A stretch of 6,090 bases of DNA, from positions 1 through 6,090 of the forward strand of contig JBFLYA010000222.1 of NCBI GenBank assembly GCA_040757115.1, given 5' to 3'. Positions within the stretch are counted from its first letter, which is position 1, and each line of letters starts with the position of its first letter. The notes under the pieces were generated by a model. That model made no database searches. It saw nothing but the letters and a program-made list of their open reading frames with translations, and was not told where the DNA came from. Made by a program: the position numbers and the translations under genes. Of this stretch, positions 5,198-6,090 are shown in pieces. The stretch is from a bacterium. Its GTDB lineage: Bacteria; UBA9089; CG2-30-40-21; SBAY01.

Positions 5198-6001
5198 ATG
5201 ACTTTGATTAAGGATATCATAAAACCCAGGAGTGAAATTTTAGAAGGCAGATTTCAGGGAGTAATCCAGTCCCATAAAGTAGATAGTGAGGAAGCACGCC
5301 TTGAGAACAAGGCAGAAGATTTGTTTAAAGTAACCTATGTATCATCAGCACTTAAGAGGGCATTAGAACGGGTCAATGAGAAGCTTACAGGTACTTCAAA
5401 TCAAGGCGCTGTTTTATTAGTAGGACCCTACGGTGCAGGAAAAACACACGGACTTATAACTTTATACCATCTTTTAAGGGAGCCCCAAATTGCGAAAAGC
5501 TGGTTACGGAATTGGAAGATTGACATTGCCTTACCGCCTTCTACTAATACTTGCATAGTTTCTACAAGAAGATACGATGTAGATTTTCTCTGGGAACCGA
5601 TATTTTCCAAATTAGGCAGGGAAGACATTTTGAGCAAAATCAAACGCTTTCCTACTGTGGATCAGGTCGAAGATATGGTTGGTGATAAAACCTGTGCCAT
5701 TTTTATTGATGAGATAGAGAACTGGTATGGCTCATTTGCTCCTGAGAAACAAGCTGACTTGATTGAAAGAAACGAAACTTTTTTAGAACATCTTTTTGAA
5801 GTTGCTAACGATCCGAATAGGAACCTTCTTGTGTTTTTGACTTTTCTCGAAGAAAAAGAAGGTTTGAAAAAAATCTTCAACCGCACAAAACCAGTAAGGG
5901 TCGATGTAAGCTCGACTTCAGACAGAGAAAAGATTGTTTTGTATCGTCTCTTTGAAGACTCTGATACTCGATGTTCAAGTTTTTTAGTTTTAGGGGCATA
6001 A
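5198..6001 (+). CDS. N-terminal P-loop ATPase part of a DUF499-like protein, truncated
   Basis: GGAGG (5187-5191) lies 6 bases before the ATG. The N-terminus 'IIKPRSEILEGRFQ', then 'LFKVTYVSSALKRAL', then the Walker A GPYGAGKTH (G76-H84) followed by LITLYHLL, repeats the layout of DUF499 ATPases (GRYQ, FFRRTYLT..L, GGGKTHSMLALYHL). A Walker B, CAIFIDEIEN (D171 E172), a sensor-like strand LLVFLTFLEE (210-219) and 'DREKIVLYRLFED' (like RRRLFE in the family) follow in order. Family members are usually around 1000 residues; this one stops at 267, just after the AAA-type core, with a tail (TRCSSFLVLGA) that does not fit. The 3' part has been lost, probably by insertion or rearrangement near 5965. 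DUF499 proteins often accompany DUF1156-type methylases in defence loci, so this may be a broken antiphage component. The DUF499 call is from recalled motifs. Confidence 0.75.
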   Translation: MTLIKDIIKPRSEILEGRFQGVIQSHKVDSEEARLENKAEDLFKVTYVSSALKRALERVNEKLTGTSNQGAVLLVGPYGAGKTHGLITLYHLLREPQIAKSWLRNWKIDIALPPSTNTCIVSTRRYDVDFLWEPIFSKLGREDILSKIKRFPTVDQVEDMVGDKTCAIFIDEIENWYGSFAPEKQADLIERNETFLEHLFEVANDPNRNLLVFLTFLEEKEGLKKIFNRTKPVRVDVSSTSDREKIVLYRLFEDSDTRCSSFLVLGA

Positions 6002-6090
6002 AGTCCTTATTTTTATTTTAGCTCAAGTGAGACAATATGCTGTTCTCCATTTCAAGAAAGGGGTTGATTCCAAATGTCCCCACTCTCGAT
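6002..6090 (+). other. Unassigned sequence beyond the ATPase break
   Basis: One frame is open from 5994 to the window end (GHKVLIFILAQVRQY, then AVLHFKKG...CPHSR) with no ATG. It does not continue the ATPase in any frame that I can see. It may be the edge of an inserted element, but the window ends too soon to tell. Confidence 0.2.

Overview
The window is AT-rich bacterial DNA with strong Shine-Dalgarno sites and consensus-like sigma-70 promoters. It also holds a fragment of a bacterial-type glycyl-tRNA synthetase alpha chain. The lineage cannot be fixed from the sequence. The mix of conflict-type genes and gene wreckage suggests the accessory genome of an environmental bacterium, possibly a little-studied phylum. 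Almost nothing here is housekeeping, and at least six loci are broken, truncated or interrupted, so this reads as a defence or accessory island in decay.

Region 1 (1-2131): a translationally coupled pair on the + strand. The first gene enters from outside the window and resembles the middle part of GTPase-associated protein 1 (GAP1) of NTP-dependent conflict systems. Its stop overlaps the start of a membrane protein. That protein has several N-terminal membrane helices, 36 in-register 12-bp units encoding a glycine-zipper-like four-residue repeat (about 144 residues), a CxxC-x17-CxxC zinc-ribbon-like motif and a C-terminal domain. This pair is the best candidate for an undescribed system: a signalling or regulatory protein coupled to a putative membrane effector.

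Region 2 (2004-2563): a compact module on the - strand carrying a four-helix-bundle (S23/23S rRNA intervening-sequence family) gene, bounded by two nested pairs of inverted repeats. It sits exactly where gene 2 stops matching its paralogous remnant, and it separates gene 2 from a likely intrinsic terminator (2600-2623).

Region 3 (2625-3719): a good promoter, a HEPN-like stub, then an MNT nucleotidyltransferase fused to a HEPN-like domain. Its 3' end runs out of frame into a remnant of a second copy of the gene 2 C-terminus.

Region 4 (3720-4704): a multiply frameshifted membrane-anchored SH3 gene starting right after the remnant's stop, then an intact exported coiled-coil protein and a 54-residue Cys-rich protein with a perfect ribosome binding site.

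Region 5 (4705-6090): a glyQ fragment on the - strand, a strong promoter, and the N-terminal P-loop ATPase part of a DUF499-like protein that ends abruptly at 267 residues. DUF499-type ATPases often occur in defence loci. The last 89 bases are unexplained and may belong to whatever broke that gene.
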